This document shows positions 1 through 9,809 of a DNA stretch of 64,000 nt, one piece after another. The notes under the pieces are model-generated. The model saw nothing but the letters and a program-made list of their open reading frames with translations. It ran no database searches and was not told the origin of the DNA. The DNA is from Lepidodermella squamata. Lineage: Eukaryota > Gastrotricha. Position 1 is the stretch's first letter. Each line of letters opens with the position of its first letter. The stretch spans positions 62,001-126,000 of the forward strand of contig JBLDXI010000054.1 in assembly GCA_047495785.1 (NCBI GenBank), read 5' to 3'. The translations under genes were made by a program, and so were the position numbers.

Positions 1-1368
1 ACAGCACCCGTAACCAGCTTGGGCATAGAGGTAAGTATATTAATGTAAATGTTTCCATGTGAGGCTGTATCATTAAATTGATTCAGCATAGTTCGCCCTA
101 CAATGTCGACGTAACGTTCGGAACGCCCGGTCAAACCTTCCCTTTGATGGTCGATTCTGGCTCGAAACCGCTCCAAGTCGCGGGTCGACCCTTTGCGCGA
201 GCTCTTGACAACAGAATCGGTGGGTTTGACGTTTCAAAATCCAAAACCTGGGGAAATGCGAGCAAAACTATCCCTCCGAGTCAGATCAACTACGGCAGCG
301 CTTCTCTGGCCTGCACTTTCGGCTACGACACTGTTTCCTTCGGAAATTTCAACGTGAAGAGAACAGTCATTGCGATAACTTATGAAGCCCTGTCTGGAAA
401 CCCGCCCAACGGACATAGTGGCGTAGTCGGCATGGGTTGGCAGAATCACACCCAAGCCTGCGTCCCAAAATCGCCATCTTGCATCTTACCAGCTATTATT
501 TCGGCCGCTGTAGCGGAAAAGAACCTCCCGATTTGGACCATCTATCTAACAGCAGCTTCGGGATTCAAGGAGGGTGGCTTGAACATCGGTATGATTGACC
601 AAAGCCAATTCACTGGTAGAATTGTCTATTCGAAGGTCACGCCATTCGGCATTTCGAAAACCAAGTGGAGCGTTTATCTAGACAAAATTTCGGTTAGGAA
701 ATATCTTCTCGTTTAATGGGGTACAGTACACCCGGCTCGATAGATCCGAGCGAGAAAACCTAATGAAGAACTTTAATCCGAAAGTGTTGAAAAACACTCT
801 AAATATGAAATTTTATTCCTCCTCGTTTTCTCATTTCTGGAACAGATTGTTTGCGAGGCCATTTACAGTTGTTATTGCATTACAGGTCAACGGTAAAGCT
901 ATTGCTTGCCAGAGCAGTGCTTGCAGCATCATTCCTGATACCGGAACTACCGCTGCCATCAACCTACCTTCCACTGAAGTCGCCACTGCAATTGCGAAAG
1001 GTCTGGGCGCTACTCAACAATGTACAAAATCTAGCTGCAAGGACACAAATGAAAACTGGAACGGCGCAAACTGGGGCTGGCCGTGTAGTGCTAAGCTCTC
1101 GAAATCTCTGCCGACCCTCAATTTCGAGATAAATGGTGGTCGTGTCACTGTTCCTCCGGCAGTGTATCTTGGCCGTAAGCAGATGAACAAAACGAGCGGC
1201 TGGTGTTCTCTGGGCGCGCCTGGTGGCATCTTCAAGGTGAACGCAAACTCGCAGAATCTGATCATTGTTGGCAAGCCAGTCATCCAGCGCTACTACAACG
1301 TCTTCGATGTTGGAAATGCTCGCTGGGGCTTCGCGCCTGTTGTTGGTCTACCAGCCGATTTGGCATGA
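1..1368 (+). CDS. Pepsin-like aspartic protease AP1 (family A1), 5' end cut by window
   Basis: Exons 1-30 (5' end outside the window), 87-692 and 886-1368; introns 31-86 and 693-885 are GT-AG and phase 0. The product is an A1 endopeptidase, expected to be secreted or lysosomal. The first catalytic Asp is in DSGS (codons near 150-160) instead of the usual DTGS. A flap-like segment with Tyr-Gly follows (INYGSA), and the second catalytic Asp is in DTGTT just after the second intron. Several Cys are conserved with AP2, for example AIACQ and WCSLG. Exon borders match AP2 exactly, and the two proteins align over their whole length, so they are tandem paralogues. Family membership is secure. The substrate is unknown. 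The DSGS variant still has the Asp, so activity is plausible. Confidence 0.9.
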
Positions 1369-1447
1369 TATGAAGTCTTATAGCCATACTAAGGCGATCG
1401 GAAAAGTGAAATGAGACTGAGAGATACTTATTTGAAGATAGATACTA

Positions 1448-1625
1448 CAGTCAGTCCTCGCCATAGTACACTCCGTTATAGTGCACTTATTCGTCATAGT
1501 ACACGTTTTGGCCGGTCCCAATTATGAGCTGACAAGCTAATTTCGACTCGCAAGGGTACATTTTTCGCTTATGTACACCTTTTTTCGGGTCCCCCGTGAA
1601 AGTGTACTATGGCGAGAACTGACTG
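1448..1625. mobile_element. Tc1/mariner-pogo-like MITE, TA target duplication
   Basis: The ends are inverted repeats starting CAGTCAGT(C/T)CTCGCCAT, about 25 bp with one mismatch, flanked by TA at 1446-1447 and 1626-1627. The element is 178 bp with no coding capacity. CAGT-type ends with a TA duplication are typical of pogo/Tigger-class MITEs. It lies in the 3' flank of AP1. Confidence 0.85.
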
Positions 1626-1627
1626 TA

Positions 1628-2390
1628 GTTCCCGTTCAAAAAAGCTATGGGCGAGGGTATCGAAAAATAGATGAAGGGATGAAAAATAATTGAATAAAAG
1701 GACCAATGTTACTCAGACAGGTTTTGATTGGATCAACTGGTCTTTCAATTGCTAGGTACTTCAGCTTCAGGTTATCGCTTATCACTTATCACTTATTGTT
1801 TAGACTTAACAAGAATTTCATGGCTGCTGTGTTGCAGAAGGCACTCGTCGTATCTGTTATAAATTTAGAACTTCGAAGCGAATAGTCGTTGGAGAGTACG
1901 TGTCGTGTCGAATCACTGTTATTTTCGAAATAATATTAACTAATTGCAGGGACCCCGCACAGAACAGGTTACGAATAAAACAACAGCTATGAGTTCAAAG
2001 ATAGGGCCTGAGCGAAAACCTGAGCTTGGCAATTTCCCCAGCTAATACGATTCGTTGGCTAGGATTGCTTCCTGCTTCCTGTCCTGCTGCTCCGAAGGCT
2101 AAAATGACATTAAAGCACGTGCGGCGCTCCGCCTATTACCCTTCGTGTGGGCGAGCTTTTAGCGAACGATTCAGTCTTTCATGATGCTTCGCTGATACTT
2201 GAAATTTAAAAAATTTTGTACCGGATCTCCTCGAGAATATAGAACATCGCTTAGGTTTCAGGTTGCTATTTATATATTGCAAGCATCAACACGGAATGTT
2301 CGTTTTTGCGCGGTCAAGGTATCAGACAGGAAGCAAGAGACATTAGGATATCAGTGAGGGGAATGTCTTATTGGCTTTCTGGACCTTGTC
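1628..2390. other. Intergenic, AP1 to GPCR1
   Basis: No coding region is visible. A possible poly(A) signal AATAAA for AP1 lies at 1693-1698, beyond the MITE. The rest shows no clear repeat or RNA gene. Confidence 0.5.
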
Positions 2391-2400
2391 TATATTTAAG
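2391..2400 (+). promoter_or_regulatory. TATA box of GPCR1
   Basis: TATATTTAAG, the same ten bases found upstream of AP2 at 5881-5890. A start site about 30 bases downstream would fall near 2421, so the ATG at 2429 is a more likely start than the in-frame ATG at 2405. Confidence 0.6.
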
Positions 2401-2404
2401 CATC

Positions 2405-5039
2405 ATGGATAGCATAACAATCAGCAGAATGAGCCATCCCATGTTTCCAATATTATGTTTCCTGATGACTGCTGGCTTCGCAGCGGCGAAGATACCGATG
2501 TCAGCCCCTTTAGAGCCGAGGATATTCTCATCATCCTACAACCCGAACGATACAAGTCGGAAAGTGATAAGTATCATGGCGTCGTTCAACTATGGAGGCT
2601 CGGTTCAACCCCTGGGGCCCATCTGCACCGAGGGGATCAGACTCGTTCTCGACAGCATTAAAAAAATGAACTTGCTACCTGGATATGAACTAGCCGTTGA
2701 CTTTGTCGATGACTTGGTAGGCAATTTTTGACTATCCAATTGTTTAAGCGAATTTCGGCATTAGTTTTCTAGACCGTTGGGAGTTGGCAGAATCATTTCT
2801 CAGCTTCAGATGAGCGACTCAGTTTCGGATCGACTGCCATTGACAGTGGGTCCGTCGAGCACTGCAAACTATCACACTGGGCAAATCATTCGATATTTCA
2901 ACTACGTCGGAATCGTACTGACATCAGTTCAAAGCGAGACTCAAACGATGAGATCGCGCTACGCCAATTTTTTCGTTACCCAACCGCAACTTATCGTCTG
3001 TTACAACAGCCTACACGAGTTTCTGAGTTCCATGAACTGGCGTAAGGTTGCGATTTTATCTGAAGGTAGCGATTACTTTGGCCAGATCGAAACACAATTT
3101 ATCGCCGACTTTGAAAAGCGCAATGGCTCGAAGGTATTAGGCGTTTTCAAGATTCCATACCTACTCGGTACCTTAGCTGAGCCTCAATACATCGATCAAG
3201 CTGTTTCGGACTTGAAAAAAGTGAATCCCAGAATCATCATTCTAAACGCACTAAATCCGGCTCGAGCAGCGTGTTATCTACATCGATTTAAGCTTTTCGG
3301 ACCAAATGTAGTCATTTTTACCCTGCTAACTTCCGTTTTCGTACCTAATGACCCTTCCCGCTTTGATTGGTGTACAGAGAGTATGCTAGAGGAAGTGCTT
3401 GAAAGTGTATTTGCTTTCGGCTGTGCTAGCCAGATAGATTTGCGGCTGGACAGTGAAATAGATTCATTAGGCAATTCAGGAACCGATTTGGCCAACTGGT
3501 TGATGGCAAGAATAGAAAGGCCAGAAATCTCCCCGTTTTTCGCAACGAGGAGACATAACTGTTATGACAACACAATGGTTGCAGCTTTTGTCTTGGACAG
3601 AACGGAGAATCTTCTGAGAATAAGTAAGATTTAATGACTGTTAACTGTTAACCCTGAATTTCTTTGCACAGATAATCAAACTTTGTCGAATTGGGTTACC
3701 GGCGGCGATTTGTTCAGATCAAACGGCAGCTTGATTGTTAATACTCTAAAAGAAGCCCTCTACTCGGTTCGCCTCAAGTTGAAGATGGGCGACGCAGCTT
3801 TCGAAAGTAATACAACTTTGAACACGGGCGGTAGCCCGATACAGGGCTTAACCCAACTGAGAAGGGACCCAATTACCAAAAAAATCCAACCATCCCCAAT
3901 TTGTGTTTACTATTCGAAGACCCGAACCCTGAATTGCAGTCTGTCGCCCATTCTCTGGAGAACATCGAATGGGAAACCTCCTTTAGACACCGTGCAAGTT
4001 ATGAAAACAATTTCCCCGCTCATCGAACTTCCCGCCTACATAGCGATCACTTGTGTCGCGGTATTGTTACTTGCGATATGCATATTTGTTTTTATATGGC
4101 ATGAAAAAGTGCGCAAGAGAAATGCGAGAATTGCTAACTCCGTGCCCGAGCTGGGACGATTCATCCTGGTTGGGAACATCGTCCTCCTGGTTTCTGTAAT
4201 GCTTCAACCCAAGGATTTTGACTCAGACTTTCAACCCCTAACGACTTTGGCTTTGGCAATGCTATTCCTCGGAATAACATGCCTTATTTTCGCTATGACC
4301 GGGAAGCTGGAGTTGGCATCTCTTGCTATGAAAAAAGCTGCTTTACTAATGGCGGCAAACGATCGCCGACATTCAAAGCAAACAATTATTTCCTCTACAA
4401 CTCCTGATAGCATTCCTGGATTTGGAAGCTTGAAGAAAGCCGTATGCGGAATTGGTACGGCTTCAATAACCTTGTTCTCGCTATTACTGCTAATCTGCTT
4501 TGTGGTATTGCCACCTGAGGTAATGGCAACAACTGGTGCTAGTGTTATCGATGATACCTATGAAATGGTCGTCGTAAAATATAGTCTAGCCCACGGGTCA
4601 TCAATAATGTCAAAGTTTATCATTTCCGTGACTTGCTTCATCAACGGGGTCATGACTTTCAGAGGAATTTTTCTCGCGCATGCCCTGAGATCGGTAATTT
4701 TTTATTTTATTCAAAAAATTTGTAAAAAAATTCAATCCTTATTTCTGATTTCAGAAAACAATTGTGCATATCACGGATTTAAAGGCAAACGCAGCTTGCT
4801 TCTATGGGACCATCATGCTTCTGGGTTGTGGAGGCATCATTGCTGGTGCAATTTTCGACGAAACCTCCCATCAGCGTATAGCCTTGACAGCTATGATATT
4901 TGCCTGCATCACATTAAATCTAGCCATGCTTTTCTTCCCCAAAATGCGAAAATTACAGCCCTTGGAATCGCGGCCGTCTCGCGCAAGAACAAGCTTACGA
5001 AGCCTTCACCGAAGAATAAACACTATATCTGCGTTTTAA
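2405..5039 (+). CDS. GABA-B-like class C G-protein-coupled receptor GPCR1
   Basis: Exon model: 2405 (or 2429)-2716, 2765-3623, 3672-4693, 4755-5039, giving about 820 residues. The acceptor at 2764 is the one that keeps frame; a second AG at 2772 does not. After a signal peptide (MFPILCFLMTAGFAAA) comes an extracellular ligand-binding fold of the GABA-B/ANF-receptor type (LPGYEL near the N-terminus; FFVTQP and MNWRKVAIL further on). The C-rich segment with NGKPPLD just before TM1 resembles the GABA-B motif at that place. Seven hydrophobic segments follow: TM1 near LPAYIAITC, TM2 GRFILVGNIVLL, TM3 LAMLFLGITC, TM4 ITLFSLLLLICFVVL, TM5 FIISVTCFINGVM, TM6 TIMLLGCGGIIAG, TM7 ALTAMIFACITLNLAML. It is a plasma-membrane receptor of unknown ligand. 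The C-terminal tail past TM7 is short, with no obvious coiled coil. Confidence 0.85.
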
Positions 5040-5880
5040 CTCAGCCCCGCCTACTGTTCGACTCGGCTGTTCTTTTTGTTTACATCATTATTGCAAACTT
5101 GTTCTTGCTGTTTTTTTACTCTAGATTTTAATTAGAATTATTTTTTATCATTATTGTGATAATTTATGACATTCAGTAAAAAAGAGGCATTGTAGTGGCT
5201 ATAAGTCTATTAAGCGCGTCCTGCTAATCTCTTGGAGCAGGAGCGATGAGCAATTTCGGCACAAAGCAGGGGTCCAATAGCGCCAGAGGCTTTTATTTGA
5301 TGTTGTAGACTTGAGATGCCCCTGAGAGCAACGACATTCATCTATTGACCATCATTTCATCTATTGATATCGTTGTCTGTTGTCTTGGAGCGTCGTAAAT
5401 AGGGCTTTTGTGAAGATCAATAAAACATTCATTAGCAGTGATTCAGTTGCTCGGCAAAACCGACCTAGAATGATTCGTTGCGTTGTTTTAGATTGGTGGT
5501 ACTTTGGCTCCAAGACTTCAAGACCAGAGTTAATAATTTCATTTGATTTGATTTAGGCCAATTTTGAAGATTTGATTTACTGATGATTTGATATAAGAAA
5601 TTTCAGGATGATTCGATTTGATTTTGATTTAGCCCACTTGATTTACTGCGGATAAAGAGAAATCAGAACTCCTGTTCAGATTTCCCCCTGTTACTAAACA
5701 TTAGAACTCACATTTGCCTTGAAAACACCTGTTTACTAAAGCCAAGCTTAAAATTAATCGTATCCCGAAGGCCAAGGTGGAAAACCCGAAAAGGTCCACA
5801 GGGGGACTCTTTTGTCATAAAATTCCTACCTCAAAATACCCTCTAGTTCGAGTATCCCACTTCGCGCACTGAACTCATCA
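5040..5880. other. Intergenic, GPCR1 to AP2
   Basis: No gene is visible. An AATAAA lies at 5419-5424. Around 5535-5640 there is a run of degenerate ATTTGATTT repeats. Nothing else is recognised. Confidence 0.5.
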
Positions 5881-5890
5881 TATATTTAAG
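5881..5890 (+). promoter_or_regulatory. TATA box of AP2
   Basis: TATATTTAAG begins 31 bases before the AP2 ATG at 5912. The normal TATA-to-start distance therefore leaves almost no 5' leader. The same decamer precedes GPCR1. Confidence 0.6.
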
Positions 5891-5911
5891 ATTTTTCGCC
5901 TTTACAAAAAA

Positions 5912-7835
5912 ATGAAAATCATCATCGTCTCCGTATTGGTCGCAAGTTCAATTTTTGGCGTAGCAGTATGGAAATATGTTACACTACCTGACCCCTCACT
6001 TGCAGCCTCTTGCTTTTTTAGTGGAGCGCCAGTAACTAGCTTGGGCCTGGAGGTAATTTAATATAAACTATTCCTGGTAATGACGTAAGATTGTCATTTG
6101 ATTCAGCATCATTCTCCTTTTAATATCGACGTTACGTTCGGTACACCCGGACAAACATTCCCTTTGATGGTCGATTCTGGCTCGAGGCCTCTTCAAGTCG
6201 CTGGTCTACCTTTCGCGCGAGCTCTCTACAACAGAATCGGCGGATTCGACGTGTCGAAATCTATAACATGGACGAATGCAAGTAGAATCTTCCCTCCGAG
6301 TCGGCTCACATACGGAAGCGCTACTCTAGCCTGCACTTTCGGCTACGACACCGTTTCCATTGGAAATATCAACATTAATAGAACTGTTTTTGCGATAACT
6401 TATGAGTCTTTGTCTGGAAACGGGCCTAGAGGCCACAGCGGGGTATTAGGGTTGGGTTGGCAGAACCACACTCAGCCTTGTAGCGTCAAGTCACGATATT
6501 GCATCATACCCGCCATTATGTCTGCGGCCTTAGCGGAAAAGAAACTGCCGATTTGGACCATCTATCTAACAGCAGCTTCAGGATTCACCAAGGGTTCGTT
6601 GAACATCGGTACTATCGATCGAACCCAATTCACTGGCAGCTTCGCCTATTCCAAGGTCACGCCTTTCGGCATTTTTTATGCCAAGTGGAATGTTTATCTG
6701 GACCACATTTCGGTGAGGAAAAGAAATATAATATAACTTTGATGAACTTTTATTTCCGCTGAATTTTATTATTCATTATTGCTTTCCAATTTAGAAATGC
6801 GACCTGCACAGTGTGCGAAGTCTGATCCGGGAGCTTGTTTTCTACTTGTTTTCTAAGACCCAGCCGAAGAAACCGAAGAGCCTTTGGGCCTTCCTCTGGT
6901 TGGGGGACCAGAGCCTTGGGGTCCCCGAGCTGGGGTGTCGCGACACCCCAACACCCCTGTGCTTCGCACCCTGGACCTGCAGCATCCCGCGGTTAGTCCA
7001 CGTGATGCGAAATAAAAGTGCGGGATAGCCAGAGAGCGGATAATGAGAGTAAAACTGGTAAAGACACGGAAAATCGGCATGTGTGCCATCCTACTTTGGT
7101 CCTTGATAAGGTTGGCTGTGTGGACTGATTGAACTGGTAGGGATGATCCCTACATTCTCTAGCGGTACTTCGCTTTCTGGGGTAGCCAGTATCAAGAATA
7201 AGCATTTATCCTCTATCAAACTTGAACGCGATTTGATATGAGAGTGCGGGATGTGCTGGAAAACTTTCATTTTCCTCCGATGTAGATTTACTTTCCGTAT
7301 TTTTGCCTAAATTATCTAGAGAGGATTTCACCTTACTATACTACAATTACAGGTGAATGGTAAAGCTATTGCTTGCCAGCGCGGAGCTTGCAGCCTTCTT
7401 CCTGATACTGGAACAACCGGGGCTGTCATCCTACCTTCCACGGAAGTCGCCAATTCAATCGCCAAAGGTCTCGGCGCTAGTCAACAGTGCACGGAAGCAA
7501 GCTGCAGGGACACCAAGGACAAGTGGAACGGCGCGAACTGGGGTTGGCCCTGTGCTGCTAACCTCACGAAAACTCTGCCGACCCTCCACTTCGACGTAAA
7601 GGGCGGTAGTGTCACTGTTCCTCCTGCAGTTTATCTTGGCCGTAAGCAGATGCATAAAAGGAGTGGTTGGTGTTCTTTGGGCTCACCAGATGGCATCTTC
7701 AAGGTTAGAAAACAATCCAACAATCAGATTGTTCTGGGCAAGCCAGTCGTCCAGCGCTACTACAACGTCTTCGATGTTGGAAATTCTCGCTGGGGCTTCG
7801 CGCCTGTTGTTGGTCTTCCAGCCGACTTCGCTTGA
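5912..7835 (+). CDS. Pepsin-like aspartic protease AP2 (family A1), complete
   Basis: Exons 5912-6052, 6107-6712 and 7353-7835, all phase 0 with GT-AG introns, giving 409 residues. The first exon encodes a hydrophobic signal segment (IIIVSVLVASSIFGVAV), so the enzyme enters the secretory path. Catalytic Asp residues are D70 (DSGS) and D267 (DTGTT). The flap-like Tyr is near residue 116 (LTYGSA). Length and spacing suit a pepsin-type bilobal enzyme without a long propeptide. Potential N-glycosylation sites (NAS, NRT, NHT) are present. Intron 2 is 640 bp against 193 bp in AP1, because extra repetitive DNA sits inside it. AP2 and AP1 are tandem paralogues on either side of GPCR1. Confidence 0.92.
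6790..7330. repeat. Expanded part of AP2 intron 2
   Basis: This stretch has no counterpart in AP1 intron 2. It is partly GC-rich, with a short palindrome GGGTGTCGCGACACCC near 6933. A piece around 6939-6975 resembles 40339-40365 (CGACACCCCTGT then TTCGCA-CCTGG). A tract near 7140-7185 (TAGGGATGATCCCTAC, then TACTTCGCT) resembles 21237-21280. It is probably old transposon remnants. No clear ends were found. Confidence 0.45.
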
Positions 7836-7993
7836 GAAGAAGCCCTGTCACAAGACTGGCACAAGACTGGCAATATAAAAGTGAGGTGCGAGTTTCTGAC
7901 ATGATTTGATAAATGATATATGAGTTGAGCTGAAAAGAGACGGTGTTAGAATTTGTTTCTTTTACAGAGATCAGAAAATAATATTAATAATAA

Positions 7994-8154
7994 CACTTTA
8001 ACTGCCAAAAATAGACTGCAAGGTCCGATATTTGGGTCTAATTCCTGGGTCTGTCAAAAAGTCATTTTTTTCGGGTCAACGATGCGTCGAGGGGCAAAAT
8101 GCCTGACGGCAAAGTGTAGGCCGTGACCAGGCGGTTCTTTTGGCAGTTAAAGTG
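7994..8154. mobile_element. MITE with 4-bp ATAA target duplication (TTAA-type family)
   Basis: Terminal inverted repeats CACTTTAACTGCCAAAA at each end, flanked by ATAA at 7990-7993 and 8155-8158. Internal sequence matches the longer foldback element at 51270-54561, whose flanks are TTAA, and a fragment at 50568. A 4-bp TTAA-like duplication suggests a piggyBac- or Kolobok-class source; the superfamily is an inference. Confidence 0.85.
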
Positions 8155-8185
8155 ATAATGATAATAACATTGGTTCCTAGTCGTT

Positions 8186-8290
8186 CTGAATCTAGCCATG
8201 CTTCTCTTTCCCAGAATGATTTCGCGCAAGAACAAGCTTATGAAGCCTTCATCGAAGAATAAACACTATTATCTGCGTTTTAACTCGCAT
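8186..8290 (+). pseudogene. Remnant of a GPCR 3' end (copy of GPCR1 last exon)
   Basis: The sequence matches GPCR1 4916-5040 closely: end of TM7 (LNLAMLLFP), then SRKNKL, then the stretch leading to AATAAA and CTGCGTTTTAACT. No receptor body lies upstream. It sits 3' of AP2 as GPCR1 sits 3' of AP1, so it marks a duplicated AP+GPCR unit that lost its receptor. The remnant reads SRKNKL straight after the TM7 end, whereas GPCR1 carries about 30 extra bases and a frame change at that place. Confidence 0.75.
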
Positions 8291-8544
8291 AATCTACCTA
8301 CATTGGGCCTCGTTTTGTACTTGACCGAGACTTTTCCACTGGTTGGTATTTTTGTAACGTTGTTCTTTGTTCTTACTGTTTATTTCTCTAGAACTTTTCC
8401 TTAGAACTATTTGTTATAATTTTACGATTATTTCCATTTTTCAAGCTCAAACTTTTTTAATAAGTAGCAGCATTTTACACAAGTCAAGTTTTGAAACTTG
8501 ATCGGGTCAAGAAGTGAAATTTATGCATGCGTGTTTTCTCATTT

Positions 8545-8743
8545 GCATATCGTTAGCGTCGTTCAATAACTCGGATTTAGGCTTGTTTAGATCCGTTTCA
8601 TGGTGAAAAGTGTCATGTAAAAAGCGGCTTTTTCAACATTAATGAAGCGACAAAAAACAAAAGACTTTTACTTGTCAATTCTCGCCTTGAAAATAATGTA
8701 AACAAGCCTAAATTCGAGTTATTCAACGATGCTAACGATATGC
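8545..8743. mobile_element. Inverted-repeat element, about 45-bp arms
   Basis: The arm starting GCATATCGTTAGC at 8545 is repeated inverted at 8699-8743 with about three mismatches. The spacer is about 110 bp. No coding sequence. It is probably a MITE. The target duplication is not clear because the palindrome continues to the ends. Confidence 0.65.
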
Positions 8744-9372
8744 ACAGCGTCATCGCGGCCACAAAATCATGAAATTTCAAGATGTCTGTAATAATCAATT
8801 TTGGAGACTCGTGACTAGCGCGCCTTCCATGACATTATAATATGCTATAATAGAGCTCTAAACTTTTTTTCAATCGTTTTTCGCGATTGCCAATTACAGC
8901 TCATTATAGAGGTGCAATAAGCAATAGCTTTATGAGCTATTATTTGTCAGCTAAAAATCGCTGAAATTCTCTCAATTATAGCCTTTTATTAATGTTTTTT
9001 TTTCGCTAGGGTCACTACTTCAGTCTTTTGCGCATACACTACATGCTTGATTAAAAAATGATGCTGTGACGTTTCGGAGTTAATGCCTCCCTCGAATAAT
9101 TGCCGATTTTTCACTATATTTCGGGAATATTTCGGGAAAAAACAACAGCCATTGCTATTATTCGATAAAATACGGTTGGCAATTGCCTTCGGGTCCGAAA
9201 AAAATGTTGGCAACTGAAATGGAAAACCACCCGCACCATCAAGTGCCCCCAACGAGGCCCCCGATCAGAGCAATCCAATTTACGCATAAAAACCAGCTTG
9301 CTACTAGCGATTAGCAGTATATCAACTGGCAATTGTGACTTCTTTTCCATTGTTGTGTGACATCACGATTAA
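8744..9372. other. Non-coding, no gene seen
   Basis: AT-rich sequence with short motifs such as TATAATAGAGCTCTAA. No convincing gene, RNA gene or element ends. Confidence 0.4.
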
Positions 9373-9541
9373 TATAGCGACAGTCTTTCATAGAGACCAA
9401 TTGGTCCAACTTAGAGATTTGATTTAGTCGAGATAGTGAAAAACCACACTTTTATAGAGACAAAATTGGATAGAGACGCCAGAAATAACATAGAGACGAA
9501 TCGATCCGCGATAGTGACAAAGTGATCTTACATAGTGACAA
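9373..9541. repeat. Cluster of degenerate ATAGAGAC / ATAGTGAC motifs
   Basis: Eight or so copies of ATAG(A/T/C)GA(C/A) at irregular spacing: near 9373, 9390, 9434, 9455, 9470, 9490, 9514 and 9535. They resemble stacked ends of Tc1/mariner-type elements. No complete inverted pair was found. Confidence 0.5.
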
Positions 9542-9809
9542 AAACATTTCGAGCCCTTTAAAACCTTTTAAAATTTACAATATTTTTCATTCTCTTTTCT
9601 GGTCTAGCCGAGCAGGGAGGGTAGATACCCCTCCCCATAGAACGATCACAAAGTTAGGCCTGAGGCGCTTATGTTGTTTTGAAAATTTTTAACGTCGACA
9701 TTCTCCGGAGAACAGAGCGACGCTGGTCTATTCCATAACGCATGATGAGTTTGCACTAACGCGGTTATTTGGTAGTGGCTATATTGTATATTGCAACATT
9801 CGAATTAAC
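9542..9809. other. Non-coding 3' flank of GPCR2
   Basis: No feature recognised. A GPCR2 poly(A) site is expected here on the minus strand, but I see no clear AATAAA. Confidence 0.35.
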
